Shown here in pieces: positions 14,383 through 15,778 of a stretch of DNA of 15,778 nucleotides. The notes beneath the pieces are model-generated. The model worked only from the letters and a program-made list of their open reading frames with translations, was not told the DNA's origin and searched no databases. How positions within the stretch are numbered: the first letter of the stretch is position 1; each line of letters starts with the position of its first letter. The translations under genes were made by a program, and so were the position numbers. This stretch comes from Anaerolineales bacterium (lineage in GTDB: Bacteria; Chloroflexota; Anaerolineae; Anaerolineales; DRMV01): NCBI GenBank assembly GCA_026991215.1, contig JALXBY010000242.1, positions 1 to 15,778 of the forward strand, written 5' to 3'.

Positions 14383-15778
14383 TCACTGGGTGGGCCACAC
14401 GGTGAAGGCCTTGAGGATGGAGCCGCCCACGAACTCCCGGAGGATGGAGTCATCGGGCACCACATCCGCAGAGAGGGGCAGGAACCACTCCAGCAGGGCC
14501 AGCAGACGCTTGGCCTCAATGCGCTCCGGGCTTCGGGGCGGGATTTGCAGGAGCAACGGTTCCACTAAAGGCTTGAGCACCGCGAGTTCGTACACCAGCG
14601 CGGAGTTGAACATGGCATCGGCCTGGCCCTGGTAGGGGAAAATCCAACGGGATTCCCCCCGGCGGACCCGCTGCCAGTAGGCGATGGTCTGCTGCGCGGT
14701 GTACCCCCGCTCCCGGGCATCCCGCACGATGCGGCGGATGAGGCGGGTATCCGACGTGGAGACCCGGTTGTGGGGGTCCAGGTTGAGTTGGGTCAGGGCC
14801 GAGACGAAGATGCGGAAGGTGCGCTCCAGGGGGAAGCCGGGCAGCAAATCGGGGTTGAGGCCGTGGATGCCTTCCATGATGATGAGTTGCCCAGGACGCA
14901 GTTGCACTTCAGGCCCCGACTCGCGTCGGCCGGAAACGAAGTTGTAGCGGGGGAGCCGGACCCGTTCCCCTTTCAGCAGCCGTTGCACGTGCTGGGCCAG
15001 GAGTTTCCGGTCCAGCGCGTCGATGTGCTCGAAGTCGAAGTTGCCCTCGGCGTCCCGGGGGGTGTCCTCCCGGTCCACGAAGTAGTTGTCCATCTCCAAG
15101 GAAAAAGGGGAGATGCCCAGGGTAAGGAGTTGCACGGCCAGGCGTTTGGCGAAGGTGGTCTTCCCGGCCGCGGAAGGGCCGGCGATGAGCACCACGTCGA
15201 TCTCCGCCCGCCGCTGGGCAATGGCCTGGGCGATGGTGGCAATCTGCTGCTCGTGGAAGGCCTCGGCCACCAGCACCACCTCCCGGATGCGGCCCTGGTC
15301 GATGGCCTCGTTGAGGCTGCCCACATGGTCCAGGCCCAGGCGCTCCAACCAGTCTCCATACTGGCGGAAGGTATGGGCCAGCAAGGGGACCATGCGGCTG
15401 GGGCCAAGGCGGGTGGGCGCGTGGCGTTCGGGAAAACGGAGGATGAAGCCCCCTTCCACCGGCTCCAGGGCAAACCAGCGCAGATACCCGGTGGAGGGCA
15501 CCATGTACCCGTGGTGGTAGTCCCGGTAGCCATCCAGGGAATAGAGGCTAAGGTAGGGTTTGCGGCGGTACTTGAGGAGTTGCACTTTCTCCACCATGCC
15601 CCGTTCCTGGAAGTAGCGGATGGCCTCCTGCAAGGGCACTTCCTCCCGGTGAATGGGCAGGTCCCGGGCCACCAGGTCCCGCATCAAGGCCTCGAGTTGG
15701 GCCAGTTCCGCCGGGGTGAGGGACGGACGACCTTTGACCTCGCAAAAGTACCCCCCCGAGGCCACCGCGTGTTCGACC
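14383..15778 (-). CDS. Uridine kinase-family protein with ThrRS-like SAD domain, 5'-truncated
   Basis: The frame is open to the window edge (465 residues seen; the true start lies outside). The first part, from HAVASGGYFCEVKG to about residue 65, matches the second additional (editing-like) domain of threonyl-tRNA synthetase, normally preceded by a TGS domain, which would lie beyond the edge. A linker region leads to a phosphoribulokinase/uridine kinase domain with Walker A GPSAAGKTTFAK (15146-15181), the substrate segment MDNYFVDREDTPRD, IIMEGIHGLNP (Walker B) and a C-terminal half with IRRIVRDARERG. Expected reaction: ATP-dependent phosphorylation of a nucleoside such as uridine or cytidine, but substrates of this fused subfamily are less clear than for short Udk. 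The same fusion is known in several bacterial phyla, so it is not a local oddity. Family secure. Confidence 0.88.
   Translation of the reverse strand, partial: VEHAVASGGYFCEVKGRPSLTPAELAQLEALMRDLVARDLPIHREEVPLQEAIRYFQERGMVEKVQLLKYRRKPYLSLYSLDGYRDYHHGYMVPSTGYLRWFALEPVEGGFILRFPERHAPTRLGPSRMVPLLAHTFRQYGDWLERLGLDHVGSLNEAIDQGRIREVVLVAEAFHEQQIATIAQAIAQRRAEIDVVLIAGPSAAGKTTFAKRLAVQLLTLGISPFSLEMDNYFVDREDTPRDAEGNFDFEHIDALDRKLLAQHVQRLLKGERVRLPRYNFVSGRRESGPEVQLRPGQLIIMEGIHGLNPDLLPGFPLERTFRIFVSALTQLNLDPHNRVSTSDTRLIRRIVRDARERGYTAQQTIAYWQRVRRGESRWIFPYQGQADAMFNSALVYELAVLKPLVEPLLLQIPPRSPERIEAKRLLALLEWFLPLSADVVPDDSILREFVGGSILKAFTVWPTQ

Overview
The window reads as part of a GC-rich, probably thermophilic bacterial genome. 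I place it in Chloroflexota (Anaerolineae-like) with moderate confidence. The reasons are the large Ser/Thr kinases with WD40 ectodomains, a stand-alone hisE, a nucleoside kinase joined to a threonyl-tRNA-synthetase-like editing domain, and a one-piece EccC-type secretion ATPase outside the actinobacterial and firmicute layouts. This placement is inference. Every gene I can support lies on the minus strand, so transcription runs from high to low coordinates.

Housekeeping block, 15778 down to 11927: a 5'-truncated uridine-kinase-family protein with an N-terminal ThrRS-like SAD domain; an intergenic array of 7-bp repeats (14274-14379); hisE; a HAD-family phosphatase whose start overlaps the hisE stop by 4 bp; and a class IV (fold-type IV PLP) aminotransferase. 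By eye this block is more GC-rich than the rest.

Signalling block, 11594 down to 6290: two tandem membrane Ser/Thr kinases. Each has an N-terminal cytoplasmic kinase domain, one transmembrane helix and a C-terminal WD40 propeller predicted outside the cell. Kinase B (9432-11594) has seven blades. Kinase A (6290-9391) was built with fourteen blades, but an in-frame TAG at 7010-7012, at a position where Trp (TGG) is expected, splits it into a kinase plus eight blades and a six-blade tail. The kinase domains are collinear without gaps and share perfectly identical DNA stretches, so duplication or gene conversion was recent.

Secretion-like block, 5881 down to 1: an EccC/EssC/YukBA-type ATPase with two transmembrane helices and three FtsK/SpoIIIE modules; a protein joining a YukD-like ubiquitin fold to an FHA domain; and a membrane-anchored VWA-like protein that runs off the window and overlaps the FHA gene by 8 bp. 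Together they look like the core of a type VII (WXG100/ESX)-like secretion system whose parts are distributed differently from the known types: FHA sits on the YukD protein rather than on the ATPase.

The simplest model is that the two WD40 kinases sense something outside the cell, phosphorylate a secretion component on Thr, and the FHA-YukD protein reads that mark at the EccC motor. No WXG100 substrate, EccB/EccD/EccE homologue or protease lies in the window, so the system is incomplete here and the link is inferred from gene order and domain content. Two gene-free stretches over 300 bp (5882-6289 and 11595-11926) hold candidate promoters and dyads but no RNA gene that I can recognise.
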